A DNA stretch of 64,000 nt from Streptomyces sp. NBC_01306 (GCF_026340465.1 NZ_JAPEPC010000003.1:186001-250000); one strand, 5' to 3'. Counted from the first letter of the stretch, positions 17,119-25,994 are shown. A program made the numbers and translations. Notes: generated by a model from the sequence alone, not told the origin.

Positions 17119-18036
17119 CTAGGGTCCGGGCTGAGGGGAGTGGCGGATGGGCTGTGCTGCCCGAGATTGCGTAGCTGCCCAGATGGCGAGGAGTTTGAGC
17201 CGGTCCTCGGATGCGGTGCCGGGTTCGGCGGTGTAGATGATCAGGTCGTGCACGGCTCGGTCCGACAGGTGCAGGTTGAGGGACTGGAAGGCCAGTTCCA
17301 GGTGGCCGACCTCGGGGTGCTGGAGCTGTTTGACGCCGTCGTGGCGCATCAGAACGTCGTGCGCGGCCCATCGGCTGCGAAACTCGGGGCTGAGGGTGGA
17401 CAGCTCGCCGACGAGTTCGCGCAGGGCCCGGTCGCGAGGCTCGCGCGCGACCTCGGCACGCAGCAGTGCGGCGGTGGCGACGCCAGCGGCGTCCCAGTCG
17501 ACGAAGAAGTCATGTGCACCGGGATCGAGGAAGATGTAGCGAGCGATGTTCGGGCGGCCGTGCTTGTCGACGGTGGCGCTGTCGAACATCGGTACGAGTA
17601 GGGTCCGGGCCAGCGGGTTGCCGGCCACGATGTCCGTGCGGCCGTTGCGTACGAATGCCGAGGACGTCGTCATGGAGTCGAGCAGCCACTGGACCCGGGG
17701 CGGGACCTCGACGTCCCTGCGACGCGTCGGCGTGCGACCGACGTGCCGCGATGACCGGGCCAGGTCGAACAGATAGGTGCGTTCGTCGTCGTCCAGTCGC
17801 AGGGCGCGAGCAACCGCGTCGAGAACAACTTCGGACACGCCGCCGATGTGACCCTTCTCCAGCCGCGTGTACCACTCCGTGCTCACGCCGGCGAGGACGG
17901 CGACCTCCTCGCGCCGCAGTCCGGCGACCCGGCGACGGGCGCTGGTCGGAAGTCCGGCCTGCGCGGGGGTGATTCTGGCGCGTCGGCTGACAAGGAAGTC
18001 CCGGATTTCGCCGCGGCTTCCGGGCTGTTGGTCCAT
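17119..18036 (-). CDS. XRE-family regulator with MmyB-like ligand domain
   Basis: 305 residues. The N-terminal HTH includes RRRVAGLRREEVAVLAGVS and EWYTRLEKG (about 35-75). The C-terminal MmyB-like PAS-type domain (about 100-290) contains WLLDSMTTSSAFVRNGRTDI and VKQLQHPEVGHLELAFQSL, followed by LIIYTAEPGTASEDRL. In this family the C-terminal domain is thought to bind a fatty acid or other lipid-like ligand. The start MDQQPGSRGE at 18036 is the family start. Divergent from the aldo/keto reductase at 18178 and probably regulates it. A fragment of a second family member lies at 25104. Confidence 0.9.
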   Translation of the reverse strand: MDQQPGSRGEIRDFLVSRRARITPAQAGLPTSARRRVAGLRREEVAVLAGVSTEWYTRLEKGHIGGVSEVVLDAVARALRLDDDERTYLFDLARSSRHVGRTPTRRRDVEVPPRVQWLLDSMTTSSAFVRNGRTDIVAGNPLARTLLVPMFDSATVDKHGRPNIARYIFLDPGAHDFFVDWDAAGVATAALLRAEVAREPRDRALRELVGELSTLSPEFRSRWAAHDVLMRHDGVKQLQHPEVGHLELAFQSLNLHLSDRAVHDLIIYTAEPGTASEDRLKLLAIWAATQSRAAQPIRHSPQPGP

Positions 18037-18177
18037 GTCGTTCAGGGTAGCCGCTGGTCTCTGCGCGAGGGGGGCTGAGGTTATACCCCTCATAAGCGCG
18101 ACCTTCTCCGTTGGCGGTGATCACGGTCTCCTGGGATCGGACGTTCCGACACGAAGCCAGAGCAACGGAGATAAGAC

Positions 18178-19131
18178 ATGACGAGCAACACGCTGACTGT
18201 GCCGGCGGTGGCGTTGGGCACGTGGGCCTGGGGAGACAGCGGCCGACCGGGCGACGGCTACTTCGGAAGCCGGTTGAGCGAGTCCGGTCTGCGAGAGGTC
18301 GTCGAGAAGGCTCAGTCGAACGGGTTCACCTTGTGGGACACCGCCGTGGCGTACGGCATGGGCCGCTCGGAGACGGTCCTCGCCCAGGCACTGGCGGGCC
18401 ATGACCGCAGCGAGTACAAGCTGTCGACGAAGTTCACCCCGCAGATGGCGGGCGACGGCGACGATCCGGTCGCGGACATGCTGGAGCAGAGCCTCGACCG
18501 AATGGGCACGGATTATGTGGATCTGTTCTGGATCCATAATCCTGCCGACGTGGCACGGTGGACGCCGTCTCTGATCCCGCTGCTGGGGAGCGGCAGAATC
18601 AAGCATGTCGGCGTCTCGAACCACAACATGGAGGAGATCGCTCTTGCCGATCGGATCCTCGGCGAGGCCGGCTTCCGCGTGGAGGCGGTCCAGAACCATT
18701 TCAGCCTCCTGTACCGGGGCTCTGAGCGCACGGGCATCCTCGATTACTGCCGCGAGCACGACGTGCGGTTCTTTTCCTACATGGTCCTCGAGCAAGGAGC
18801 GCTGACCGGCAGGTACAGTCCGGCCAATCCGTTGCCGGAGGGCAGCAGCCGGGCGGCCGTCTACAACGGCATCCTGCACCGACTGCAGGCGCTGACGGAC
18901 CGGATGGGAGCGATCGGCGAGGATCGAGGTGCGTCCGCCGCCGAAGTCGCCACTGCCTGGGCGATCGCCAAGGGGACCACCCCGATCATCGGGGTCACGA
19001 AGGCGGGTTACGTCGACGGGTTGGTTCGAGCTCGCGGCATCGAGCTCGCCGGCGCGGAGATCGCGGAACTGGAGTCGCTGGCGGATGCCGCAGACGTCGA
19101 CACGCGCGGCTGGTGGGAGCACGAAATGTAG
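18178..19131 (+). CDS. Aldo/keto reductase
   Basis: 317 residues with the AKR barrel. The catalytic tetrad is visible: Asp in WDTAVAYG, Tyr in the same motif, Lys in YKLSTKF, and His in VDLFWIHNPAD. C-terminal NADPH-binding segment: KGTTPIIGVTKAGYVDGL. Such enzymes reduce aldehydes or ketones with NADPH. GGAGATAAG precedes the ATG by 3 bases. A single gene under the divergent MmyB-type regulator. Confidence 0.92.
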   Translation: MTSNTLTVPAVALGTWAWGDSGRPGDGYFGSRLSESGLREVVEKAQSNGFTLWDTAVAYGMGRSETVLAQALAGHDRSEYKLSTKFTPQMAGDGDDPVADMLEQSLDRMGTDYVDLFWIHNPADVARWTPSLIPLLGSGRIKHVGVSNHNMEEIALADRILGEAGFRVEAVQNHFSLLYRGSERTGILDYCREHDVRFFSYMVLEQGALTGRYSPANPLPEGSSRAAVYNGILHRLQALTDRMGAIGEDRGASAAEVATAWAIAKGTTPIIGVTKAGYVDGLVRARGIELAGAEIAELESLADAADVDTRGWWEHEM

Positions 19132-19351
19132 TAGCAGTCGTCGGACTCCTCCAAGACGCTTGCGGCCGGCCGCACGGCACGCTCGCCCGGCGTCGCCGCC
19201 CCACTCCGGACGGCCCCGTCGTTCTGGATGAGGGCTCGACCGTGATCTGGCATGAGCAGTACGACCGCTTCATCACCCGGATGAACAAGGCCCTCGGTAA
19301 GGCCGGCGACGAATGCAGAGTCGGACGGCACGAAGTCAGGCCGGCGCGTTT

Positions 19352-19520
19352 CTAGTGCCGCGGCAGGCAAGGTTTGCCCGTCAAGGAGCGGCGTTCGGTG
19401 CGTGCTCTCGGCGTGCCGGCCGGAAGCCCTTGTACTGGACGTACTTGGGCTTTCGGCCGGTGCGGCGAGAGTGTGTGCCGGGCGTCGCGACGGGGCAAAC
19501 GTTGCCTGCCGTGGCACTAG
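19352..19520. mobile_element. MITE-like imperfect palindrome flanked by CTAG
   Basis: A 161-bp body (19356-19516) is palindromic over nearly its whole length. Outer ends TGCCGCGGCAGGCAAGG and the complement of GTTGCCTGCCGTGGCA match, and inner arms GGCCGGAAGCCC / GGGCTTTCGGCC surround a short TTGTACTGGACGTACTT centre. CTAG stands at both ends (19352-19355 and 19517-19520). No coding capacity. It abuts the IS701 element, sharing one CTAG. Inferred: a non-autonomous element moved by a CTAG-targeting transposase. Its ends differ from those of the neighbouring IS. Confidence 0.6.
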
Positions 19521-20966
19521 TAGGGCTTGGTCATGTTGATGGTGGTGGAGCGTGTCCGTTGGGTGTGGTCCGGCGTTGAGAGGGTGTGACTCCGGACGAG
19601 ATTGCCTGTGTGCGTGGTGAGTTGGAGACGTTTGCGGCGGAGGTGTTCGAGCCGTTCGCGAGAAAGGATCAACGTCGCTGGGGGCAGGTCTACCTGCGCG
19701 GGCTGTTGACCGACGGCAAGCGGAAGTCCGTCGAGCCGATGGCGGCCCGCCTCGGGGAGGAGGGGAACCGGCAGGCGCTGGCTCACTTCGTCACCACCAG
19801 TCCGTGGGACCCCTCACACATCAGGGCCCGGCTGGCGTGGAAAATGGAGGCGGCGATCCAGCCGAGCGCGCTGATCTTCGACGACACCGGCTTCCTCAAG
19901 GACGGAAATGCTTCGGCGTGTGTGTCGCGGCAGTACACCGGCACCGCCGGCAAGGTCACCAACTGCCAGGTGGGCGTTTCGCTGCACCTGGCCTCCGATC
20001 ACGCCTCCTCGGCGGTGGACTGGCGGCTGTTCCTGCCCGAGACGTGGGATGCGGCCTCGCCGAAGGCGAACCCGGACAGGGTCGCCCGCCGCGCCTCCTG
20101 TGGCATTCCCGACGATGTCGGGCACGTGGAGAAGTGGCAGCTGGCCCTGGACATGCTGGACGAGACGCGCTCGTGGGGCATTGAGATCCCGTTGGCCATC
20201 GCGGACGCTGGATACGGCGACGCCACCGCTTTCCGGCTCGGTGTTCAGGCCCGCGGCCTGAATTACGTCGTCGGGATCTCCACGACGCTCACGGCCCACC
20301 CCGGCCAGGCCGTTCCCGTGGCCGTTCCGTACTCCGGAACCGGACGCCCACCGGTTGTGAAGTATCTGGACAAACCACAGTCGGTGAAACAACTGGCCAT
20401 GGAAGCAGGCCGGAAGGCGGCCAAACCCGTGCAATGGCGGGAGGGCTCGCGGCCTGGCACCAGCCGCAGCGGCTTCAAGCGCATGTACTCGCGGTTTGTC
20501 GCCCTGCGGATTCGCCCCGCCGGACGCGAGATCCGTCAGGCGGTCCAGGGCCCGCAGTTGCCGGAGTGCTGGCTGCTGGCCGAGTGGCCGGCAAACGAAC
20601 CCGAACCGGTCCAGTTCTGGCTCTCCGACCTGCCCACCGACACTCCACTGACCACGTTGGTCCGCCTCGCCAAGCTCCGTTGGCGCATCGAGCACGACTA
20701 CCGGGAGATGAAACAGGCCCTGGGCCTGACCCATTTCGAGGGCCGCACCTTCAACGGCTGGCACCACCACGTCACACTCGTCTCCGTCGCCCACGCCTTC
20801 TGCACCCTGCAACGACTGGCCAGAGCCCCAAAAGACACGGCGCCGGTCTGAGCCTCTACCAAGTCGTCCGCGAGCTGCAGATACTCCTCGCGGTCTGGGC
20901 CGGCGCCTGCCCCACCTGCCACCGCGACATACCCACGCTCGTACTGACCTGACCAAGCCCTACTAG
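19517..20966 (+). mobile_element. IS701-family insertion sequence, complete with inverted repeats
   Basis: TAGGGCTTGGTCA (19521-19533) is perfectly inverted at TGACCAAGCCCTA (20950-20962), and CTAG flanks both sides as a likely target duplication (19517-19520, 20963-20966). One long transposase frame fills the element. Length about 1.44 kb fits the family. Confidence 0.8.
19586..20851 (+). CDS. IS701-family transposase (C-terminus continues in -1 frame)
   Basis: 421 residues. DDE-type motifs: first Asp in ALIFDDTGFLKDG, second in PLAIADAGYGDATAF, and the Glu in IEHDYREMKQALGLTHFEG. The frame stops at APKDTAPV, but the protein sense goes on in the -1 frame (GLSLYQVVRELQILLAVWAG, then CPTCH) to 20952. 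At the switch lies C CCA AAA (20827-20833), a perfect X XXY YYZ slippery heptamer in the reading frame. The second family copy in this window has the same heptamer and the same -1 continuation. This is either a programmed frameshift or an inherited deletion. Start TTG/GTG choice is tentative. Confidence 0.8.
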   Translation: MTPDEIACVRGELETFAAEVFEPFARKDQRRWGQVYLRGLLTDGKRKSVEPMAARLGEEGNRQALAHFVTTSPWDPSHIRARLAWKMEAAIQPSALIFDDTGFLKDGNASACVSRQYTGTAGKVTNCQVGVSLHLASDHASSAVDWRLFLPETWDAASPKANPDRVARRASCGIPDDVGHVEKWQLALDMLDETRSWGIEIPLAIADAGYGDATAFRLGVQARGLNYVVGISTTLTAHPGQAVPVAVPYSGTGRPPVVKYLDKPQSVKQLAMEAGRKAAKPVQWREGSRPGTSRSGFKRMYSRFVALRIRPAGREIRQAVQGPQLPECWLLAEWPANEPEPVQFWLSDLPTDTPLTTLVRLAKLRWRIEHDYREMKQALGLTHFEGRTFNGWHHHVTLVSVAHAFCTLQRLARAPKDTAPV

Positions 20967-21040
20967 CTCGCAGCCTGGCCCCCACGGGCCGTTGATGGCC
21001 CTGCGGAGCCCCAGCTATCTGAGCGCAGCGGAGCAACGAC

Positions 21041-21478
21041 GTGATGATGACGACCCCCGACATCGTCTTTTCGACGGACCCTCGTCACGGACTGGTGGCG
21101 CGAAGCGGTTGGGAGCAGGAAGAAGCTCGATCCGTGCTCCGCGATCTCGGCAGGGAGTGGTCGGGGGAGTTGCATGCTCTCGTCCCGCCGGACGACATGC
21201 CGGAGATGGACGCGGGTGTTCAAGCAGTGGAGGAGCTGGACTTGCACGGGCATCGCACCGGATGCGCGGTGGGGCCGTACGGTGCGATGCGCCTGTATCT
21301 GGGATGCGCCGAGCAGATCTTTACGAAATTGCTGGCAGGGCCCGTGCCTGTGCGATCGAAGGCCGAGGGCCGAGACGGTAGTCACGCCGCCCCGATCCAA
21401 CGACGCGCGACTTATGGTGACGTCATCACGTCAGACGAACCCTTCTCCACAGAGCCCTTCGGCGGTCCTGCGATGTAG
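21041..21478 (+). CDS. Hypothetical protein
   Basis: 145 residues. The first 95 are well behaved: MTTPDIVFSTDPRHGLVARS, then VPPDDMPEMDAGVQAVEELD and GAMRLYLGCAEQIFTKLLAG. Similar small proteins occur in Streptomyces accessory DNA, but no function is known to me. The last about 45 residues look like divergent read-through. Trapped between an IS701 element and a decayed relative. Confidence 0.55.
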   Translation: MMMTTPDIVFSTDPRHGLVARSGWEQEEARSVLRDLGREWSGELHALVPPDDMPEMDAGVQAVEELDLHGHRTGCAVGPYGAMRLYLGCAEQIFTKLLAGPVPVRSKAEGRDGSHAAPIQRRATYGDVITSDEPFSTEPFGGPAM

Positions 21479-21555
21479 CGATCAGCGGCGGGAACTTTCC
21501 TTGATGATTGGGCGACGATCGCCTGGCGCGCCGACGAGTCCGCTGCCAGCCGCAT

Positions 21556-22167
21556 CTAGTAGGACTCCGTTAGGTCTGTCAGGGGCGGCAGGCGTTCACC
21601 GAGGTGAGGTGGCGTGAAGGCTCTCGCGGGCAGGCCGATGCGCTCGCGCTTTCTGGCGCTGCGGGTGCGGCCGGCCGGGGCCCGGGCCCGTCGCCTGGCC
21701 CAGGCCGCCGCCACCGGCCCAGGCAGCTGGGACGGTGTCCTGCCCGAGGTGACGCTGTTGGTCGAGTGGCCCGACGGCGCCGAGGCGCCCACCGACTACT
21801 GGGTGTCCAACTTGTCCGCAGACACTCCGGTCGCCGAACTGGTCCGCATTGCCAAGATCCGCTGGCGCATCGAGCACGACTACCGGGCAGTCAAGCACGG
21901 CCTCGGCCTGGACCACTTCGTGGGACGTTCCTGGGCAGGGTGGCATCACCACGTCACCCTGGTCACCGCCGCCCACGCGTTCCTCACCGAACAGCGCCTG
22001 GCCCCAAAAGCCGATACAGCGGACTCTCCCTCTACCAGATCCTCGACGCCATCCAGGCCCTGCTGAACTGCTGGACCGGCACCTGCACCACCTGCCACCG
22101 CCCCCTGCCCAGAACATCAACCACCAGCCCAAACCCAAGAGCCAGAGCAACCTAAGAGTCCTACTAG
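21556..22167 (+). mobile_element. Shrunken IS701-family element with both ends kept
   Basis: Ends TAGGACTC(CG)TTAGG (from 21560) and CCTAAGAGTCCTA (to 22163) are inverted repeats, each bordered by CTAG. Only about 0.6 kb lies between them and holds the last third of a transposase, so most of the element has been deleted internally. Confidence 0.7.
21614..22155 (+). pseudogene. C-terminal remnant of an IS701-family transposase
   Basis: Starts with MRSRFLALRVRPAG, corresponding to about residue 295 of the copy at 19586. It keeps the catalytic-Glu region IEHDYRAVKHGLGLDHFVG and HHHVTLVTAAHAFLTEQ. The first two DDE aspartates are gone. After APKADTAD the sense moves to -1 (YSGLSLYQILDAIQALLNCW, CTTCH) to 22155. 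The slip point again coincides with C CCA AAA (22003-22009). Roughly 60% similar to the other copy by eye, so the two diverged long ago. Confidence 0.75.
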
Positions 22168-22550
22168 GGCTGGGCGGATCTCGTAGTTGGCGCGGAACCG
22201 GTCGGCGCCAGGAGGGCGCCCGCCCGCGTTCCGCTGCCCGACCGGCAGGGGCCCCTCGGGCGGTGGAACGCATTCGGTGGCGACCCGCGGCGGACACTGC
22301 CGGGAGGTCGACTCGAACATCGGGCCCAACTGTAAGCGTGTACAAAGAACTTGACGCGTGAATCCGGGCGCGAACGGATTTCTCGTCACGTCGGTCATGA
22401 CTGAACCTCTACGCGCGGCGAGACCGCCTTTCGAGTTCTCAGGCCGTGCGGGCGGGCGCCGGGTGGCCTGGTCGGCGGAGCGGGGGACCGGAGGATGGCT
22501 CCGCGCCCGTGTGCTCCTGGCCTGCGCTCCTGTCGGCCGACCGGGGTGGT
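22168..22550. other. Stretch with only a doubtful reading frame
   Basis: A minus-strand frame from 22400 (MTDVTRNPFAPGFTRQV, then GADRFRANYEIRPAL) has some protein character and may be the start of a gene cut off by the IS701 relic at 22167. Not recognised. Confidence 0.3.
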
Positions 22551-23201
22551 TCAGTCGGCCGGGTGGTGATTCAGCAGGCCTGCGATCATGGTCGCGGCGT
22601 GCCAGCGCTCGAACGCCTCGTGGCTCCAGCCGCGCTCCTGCGTCAGGCGCCGGTAGTTCGTCGGCTGGATCTGAAGCCAGAGGATGTCGCCCGCGACCTT
22701 GGGCGAGACGTCGCGCCGCAGCAATCCCGTGGCGGCCACCGCCCCCGCGACGGCGCGGGCGCACTCCAGCAGCTCCTGCTGGCTCGATTCCTGTAGCTGT
22801 GCCAGTTCGGGGTCGGTCGTCGCGGCTTGTTCGAGCGCGAGCTGCAAGGGCCCGAGCCGACGCGATATGGCGGCGGTGAAGGCGGCGAACTCCTTGAGTA
22901 GCCGGTGCGCGCCAGGGGCCGCCAGGAGCTGCTCGAAGCGTTCGTCGTTTGCGGTGAGACGGCCGCCCGTGGCCGCGTGCATCCGGGCGAGGGCGAACAG
23001 TTGAGCCTTGCCGCCGACTCCGAAGACGGTGGCACGTGAGACCCCGGCGCGGGCGGCGATCAGTTCGATCGTGGCCCCCGCGTAGGCCTTCTCCGCGAAC
23101 ACCTCGGCGGCGGCGGCAACCACGGTTTCGCGTGTGCGGTGCGCGGCTTCCTCCCGTACCGCCGAGCGGTATGCGCGCTGGGTTCCCTTGACGCCTGTCA
23201 T
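22551..23201 (-). CDS. TetR-family transcriptional regulator
   Basis: 216 residues. The N-terminal HTH spans about 18-65: TRETVVAAAAEVFAEKAYAG, TIELIAARAGVSRATVFGV. The ligand domain is all-helical, and an all-TetR length is present. Divergent from the small conserved gene at 23271, with about 70 bases between them. Those contain AT-rich TATTCAACAAACATACG, a likely promoter/operator region. Confidence 0.9.
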   Translation of the reverse strand: MTGVKGTQRAYRSAVREEAAHRTRETVVAAAAEVFAEKAYAGATIELIAARAGVSRATVFGVGGKAQLFALARMHAATGGRLTANDERFEQLLAAPGAHRLLKEFAAFTAAISRRLGPLQLALEQAATTDPELAQLQESSQQELLECARAVAGAVAATGLLRRDVSPKVAGDILWLQIQPTNYRRLTQERGWSHEAFERWHAATMIAGLLNHHPAD

Positions 23202-23270
23202 GATTTCACTACACTCACCATCTATTCAACAAACATACGGTCCAGTCAATTCTACGGACAGGGGAAGGCT

Positions 23271-23633
23271 TTGTCGACAGTGGAGTTCCTCAAGGAGTGG
23301 CGCGTGCTCGGCTTCGGCAAGCACCCGGAGATCGGCGCGGTCGTCCAGGCGCGCCTGCGGAAGGCCGGCCTGGCGGCCGACATCATGGTCCTTCCCGACG
23401 ACGAGAGCGGTGACGCCGAACTGGCCGCGAGGCTGGGCAAGGCCGAGTATGACGGCGTCGTGATCGGTAGCTTCATCAGCGGCCAAGACCCGAATCTTCC
23501 GCCGACGGAGCAGACGACCTACTGGTTCAACCGGGTCCTCAACGTCATCCACGCGCACGCGCCGGCCGCCCGGATCATCCTGGTCCGCAACCCGGACGAC
23601 GCACTGGCCGCGATAGCCCGCGTGCTCGGCTGA
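23271..23633 (+). CDS. Conserved hypothetical protein (Rossmann-like, unknown function)
   Basis: About 120 residues: VEFLKEWRVLGFGKHPEIGA, then LAADIMVLPDDESGDAELAA, EYDGVVIGSFISGQDP, WFNRVLNVIHAHAPAARIIL and a C-terminal VRNPDDALAAI. The alternating hydrophobic strands and helices suggest a small alpha/beta Rossmann-like fold. I know of similar uncharacterised actinobacterial and fungal proteins but no function. The start is TTG 23271 (AGGGG 6 bases upstream) or GTG 23280. Probably the target of the divergent TetR. Confidence 0.65.
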   Translation: MSTVEFLKEWRVLGFGKHPEIGAVVQARLRKAGLAADIMVLPDDESGDAELAARLGKAEYDGVVIGSFISGQDPNLPPTEQTTYWFNRVLNVIHAHAPAARIILVRNPDDALAAIARVLG

Positions 23634-23696
23634 ACGCAGTGTCGTCGCTAGGCCGTGTATCGAAAGTGGATCTTGGGTTGTGAATGATCACGGTTC

Positions 23697-24570
23697 ATGG
23701 GTCGGGGAGATCTCACGGACGAGCAGTGGACGGTGCTGGAACCGTTGTTGCCGAAGGGTGCCAGGGTGGGGCGGCCGCCCTTCTGGCCTCGGCGGCAGTT
23801 GATCGACGGCATACGGTTCCGGGTGCGGACCGGTGTGCCGTGGCGGGATGTACCTGTCGAGTACGGTCCGTGGAGCCGGGTCTATGACCTGTTCCGCCGA
23901 TGGCAGCGGAACGGACCCTGGCAGCGGCTCCTCACCCGTCTCCAGTCTCTGGCCGACGCGAAGGGCGCGATCACGTGGGACCTGAGTGTCGATTCCACGG
24001 TGTGCCGCGCTCATCAGCATGCGGCCGGAGCCCGTAAACGGGGTGACCTGCAAAAGGAACCACCCGGCGGCGTATTCATCGAGCCCTCAGATCACGGACT
24101 GGACGTTCGCGCGGCGGGTTCACCACCAAGCTGCACCTGGCCGTCGAGCAGGGACAGAAGTCCATGTCCATCGTGATCACCGCTGGACAGCGCGGGGACT
24201 CGCCGCAGTTCGAACCCGTGCTGGAAAAGGTCCGCTTGCCCCGCATCGGATCGGGCCGACCACGTGTCCGGCCCGATCGCGTGCGGGCTGACAAGGCGTA
24301 CGCCTCCCGGAGGAACCGGACATGCCTGCGCTGCTGGGGGATCCGCTGCACCATCCCGGACAAGGCCGACCAGGCGCGCAACCGCCAGAAGCTCGGTTCC
24401 CGTGGCGGTCGGCCTCCGCATTTCGATGCGGTGGATTACCGCGAGCGTCATGCGGTCGCGTGCGGGATCAACCGACTAAAAGGCACAGGGCAGTGGCCAC
24501 GAGGTACGACAAGCTCTCCGTCCGCTACGAGGCGACTGTGCTGGTCGCAGCCGTGAACGAGTGGCTGTGA
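23697..24570 (+). pseudogene. IS5-family transposase with two frameshifts
   Basis: Part 1 (MGRGDLTDEQWTVLEPLLPK, GVPWRDVPVEYGPWSRVYDL, first Asp in WDLSVDSTVCRAHQH) is in one frame. Near 24101 one base seems lost and the sense moves to GGFTTKLHLAVEQGQKSMSI and VRADKAYASRRNR. At NRLK near 24478 it shifts again to RHRAVATRYDKLSVRYEATV and ends VNEWL. The catalytic residues are present but split over three frames. An intact version would be about 290 residues. Confidence 0.8.
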
Positions 24571-24591
24571 CCAGCGCCGGCGCAACGGCCC

Positions 24592-25047
24592 TCAGACGAT
24601 GTCGAATTCGTTGCCCTCGGGGTCCTGCATGGCGGTGGCGTAGAGCCCCATGTCCGGCTCATCCTTGATCCGCAACACGGTGGCACCAGCTTTGACCAGC
24701 CGTTCAACCGTAGCCCTGACCCGCTGCGTGCGGACGTCCAGTGGAACGTCACGGCCCCCACCGGCCTTCAAGTCGAAGTGCCACCGGTTCTTGGCGACCT
24801 TCGGCTCCGGAACCTGCTGGAACCACACCCTCGGTCCACGTCCCGCGGGATCGATGATCGACTCCGGAATATCCCCGGCTCCGGCCGGCAACTCTGCCTC
24901 GGGCACCCCCATCGCCGCCCAGTAAGCACGCCATGTGGCGTGCCCGCCGGGCGGAGGCTCAGGCACGTAGCCCAGGGCCTCGACCCAGAAAGTCACCATT
25001 CTCTGCGGATCGGAGCAGTCAATCGTCAGCTGCAGCGTCATCTCCAT
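24592..25047 (-). CDS. VOC (glyoxalase/bleomycin-resistance) family protein
   Basis: 151 residues: MTLQLTIDCSDPQRMVTFWV, ALGYVPEPPPGGHATW, then HFDLKAGGGRDVPLDVRTQR and a C-terminal MQDPEGNEFDIV. Two beta-alpha-beta-beta-beta modules are recognisable. The metal ligands usual in glyoxalases are only partly obvious, so binding protein or enzyme is open. It lies inside the IS5 ends, opposite to the transposase, with the right inverted repeat 31 bases upstream of its ATG. That placement suggests a passenger gene. Confidence 0.82.
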   Translation of the reverse strand: MEMTLQLTIDCSDPQRMVTFWVEALGYVPEPPPGGHATWRAYWAAMGVPEAELPAGAGDIPESIIDPAGRGPRVWFQQVPEPKVAKNRWHFDLKAGGGRDVPLDVRTQRVRATVERLVKAGATVLRIKDEPDMGLYATAMQDPEGNEFDIV

Positions 25048-25103
25048 GCTCGGAGAATCCCAGACAGGTCTGACAGACGATCCACTTTCGCAACAGGCCC
25101 TAG

Positions 25104-25312
25104 CTAGGCACGACGTGAAGTTCCACCGCTCCGGCGTGAAGCAACTCCACCACCCGCTCGTCGGGAACCTGGCCCTGCCGTACGAAGCCCTCGGTCTGAC
25201 CGCTGACCCCGGGCTCCGTATCACCATCTACTCGCCCGAGCCCGACTCACCCGAACGCCAGGCACTCGATCTTCTGGCCAGCTGGACCAGCTCGACCGCA
25301 CGCGAGCGCTGA
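25104..25312 (+). pseudogene. C-terminal fragment of an MmyB-like XRE regulator
   Basis: The frame reads HDVKFHRSGVKQLHHPLVGN, LPYEALGLTADPG, IYSPEPDSPERQALDLLASW to a stop at 25312. It aligns residue for residue with the last about 70 residues of the regulator at 17119 (HDVLMRHDGVKQLQHPEVGH). The 5-prime part is missing exactly where the IS5 right end begins, so the element or an associated deletion removed the rest. Confidence 0.75.
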
Positions 25313-25583
25313 CAATCGTCACCCCGCTAACGACCTCACCCGCGATTGATGTGAGGGTCCGTTGGCCTGGTGGTTCGGCTGAAGGGTGGTCGGCAGGAGT
25401 GTGTACCCGATGAGTGCCAGTTCTTCTGATGACGCTCTTTGAAAACGGCCACTTGTTGGTCAGAGGCGGGGCGAACCTGCGCTCATGGCTCCTCGGCGGC
25501 ACCTTGCCCGGGTGTGTATGCCGTCGCGGTGAGTGTCGGGCGCCATCCGTTTCCATCTCATCACGACAAAGACCGTGGCAGTA

Positions 25584-25994
25584 CTAACGTCTCGTGGTTC
25601 GGACTTCGTACTCCTCACGGGCGGCGAGGACTTCCTCGATGTACCGCACCGACCACTCCGTGAGCGCCCTCAGGGGACCGCGCAGCGTCTGGCCGAGCGG
25701 GGTCAACTCGTACTCCACGCGGGTCGGCACCTCTGGGTACACCGTCCGCAGGACCAGTCCGTCGCGTTCGAGGGTGCGCAGCGTCTGGGTGAGCATCTTC
25801 TCGCTCACTCCCGCCACTCGCTGCCGCAGTTGGGTGAACCGGCACGCTCCGTGCTTGCCGAGTTCGCCCAGCACGAGAACCGCCCACTTGCTGCCGATCT
25901 GGTCGAGCACGTCACGCGAGGGGCAGCCACGTGCGTACGGGTCCCATGACGGTATGGGCTCGATCACATCCTCGGGGGCCGGCACAGTGCTCAC
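25584..25994 (-). CDS. HxlR-family transcriptional regulator
   Basis: 136 residues, GTG start. N-terminal Cys in ARGCPSRDVLDQIGSKWAVL, HTH CRFTQLRQRVAGVSEKMLTQ, TLRTLERDGLVLRTVY, wing TRVEYELTPLGQTL. The conserved Cys supports redox or electrophile sensing as in other HxlR proteins. Divergent from the NmrA-type reductase, with CCTTACC direct repeats between. The third HxlR gene in the window. Confidence 0.9.
   Translation of the reverse strand: MSTVPAPEDVIEPIPSWDPYARGCPSRDVLDQIGSKWAVLVLGELGKHGACRFTQLRQRVAGVSEKMLTQTLRTLERDGLVLRTVYPEVPTRVEYELTPLGQTLRGPLRALTEWSVRYIEEVLAAREEYEVRTTRR

Larger units (their letters stand above)
23648..25103. mobile_element. IS5-type element enclosing a transposase and a VOC passenger gene
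   Basis: CTAGGCCGTGTATCGAAAGTGGATC at 23648-23672 is inverted at 25079-25103 with 21 of 25 positions matching. The shared outer CTAG/TAG fits the TA-centred target of this IS5 subgroup. Between the ends lie a frameshifted IS5 transposase (+) and an intact VOC gene (-). The interrupted gene on the right is an MmyB-type regulator (25104-25312). Inferred to be one unit; two unrelated solo ends remain possible. Confidence 0.55.
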
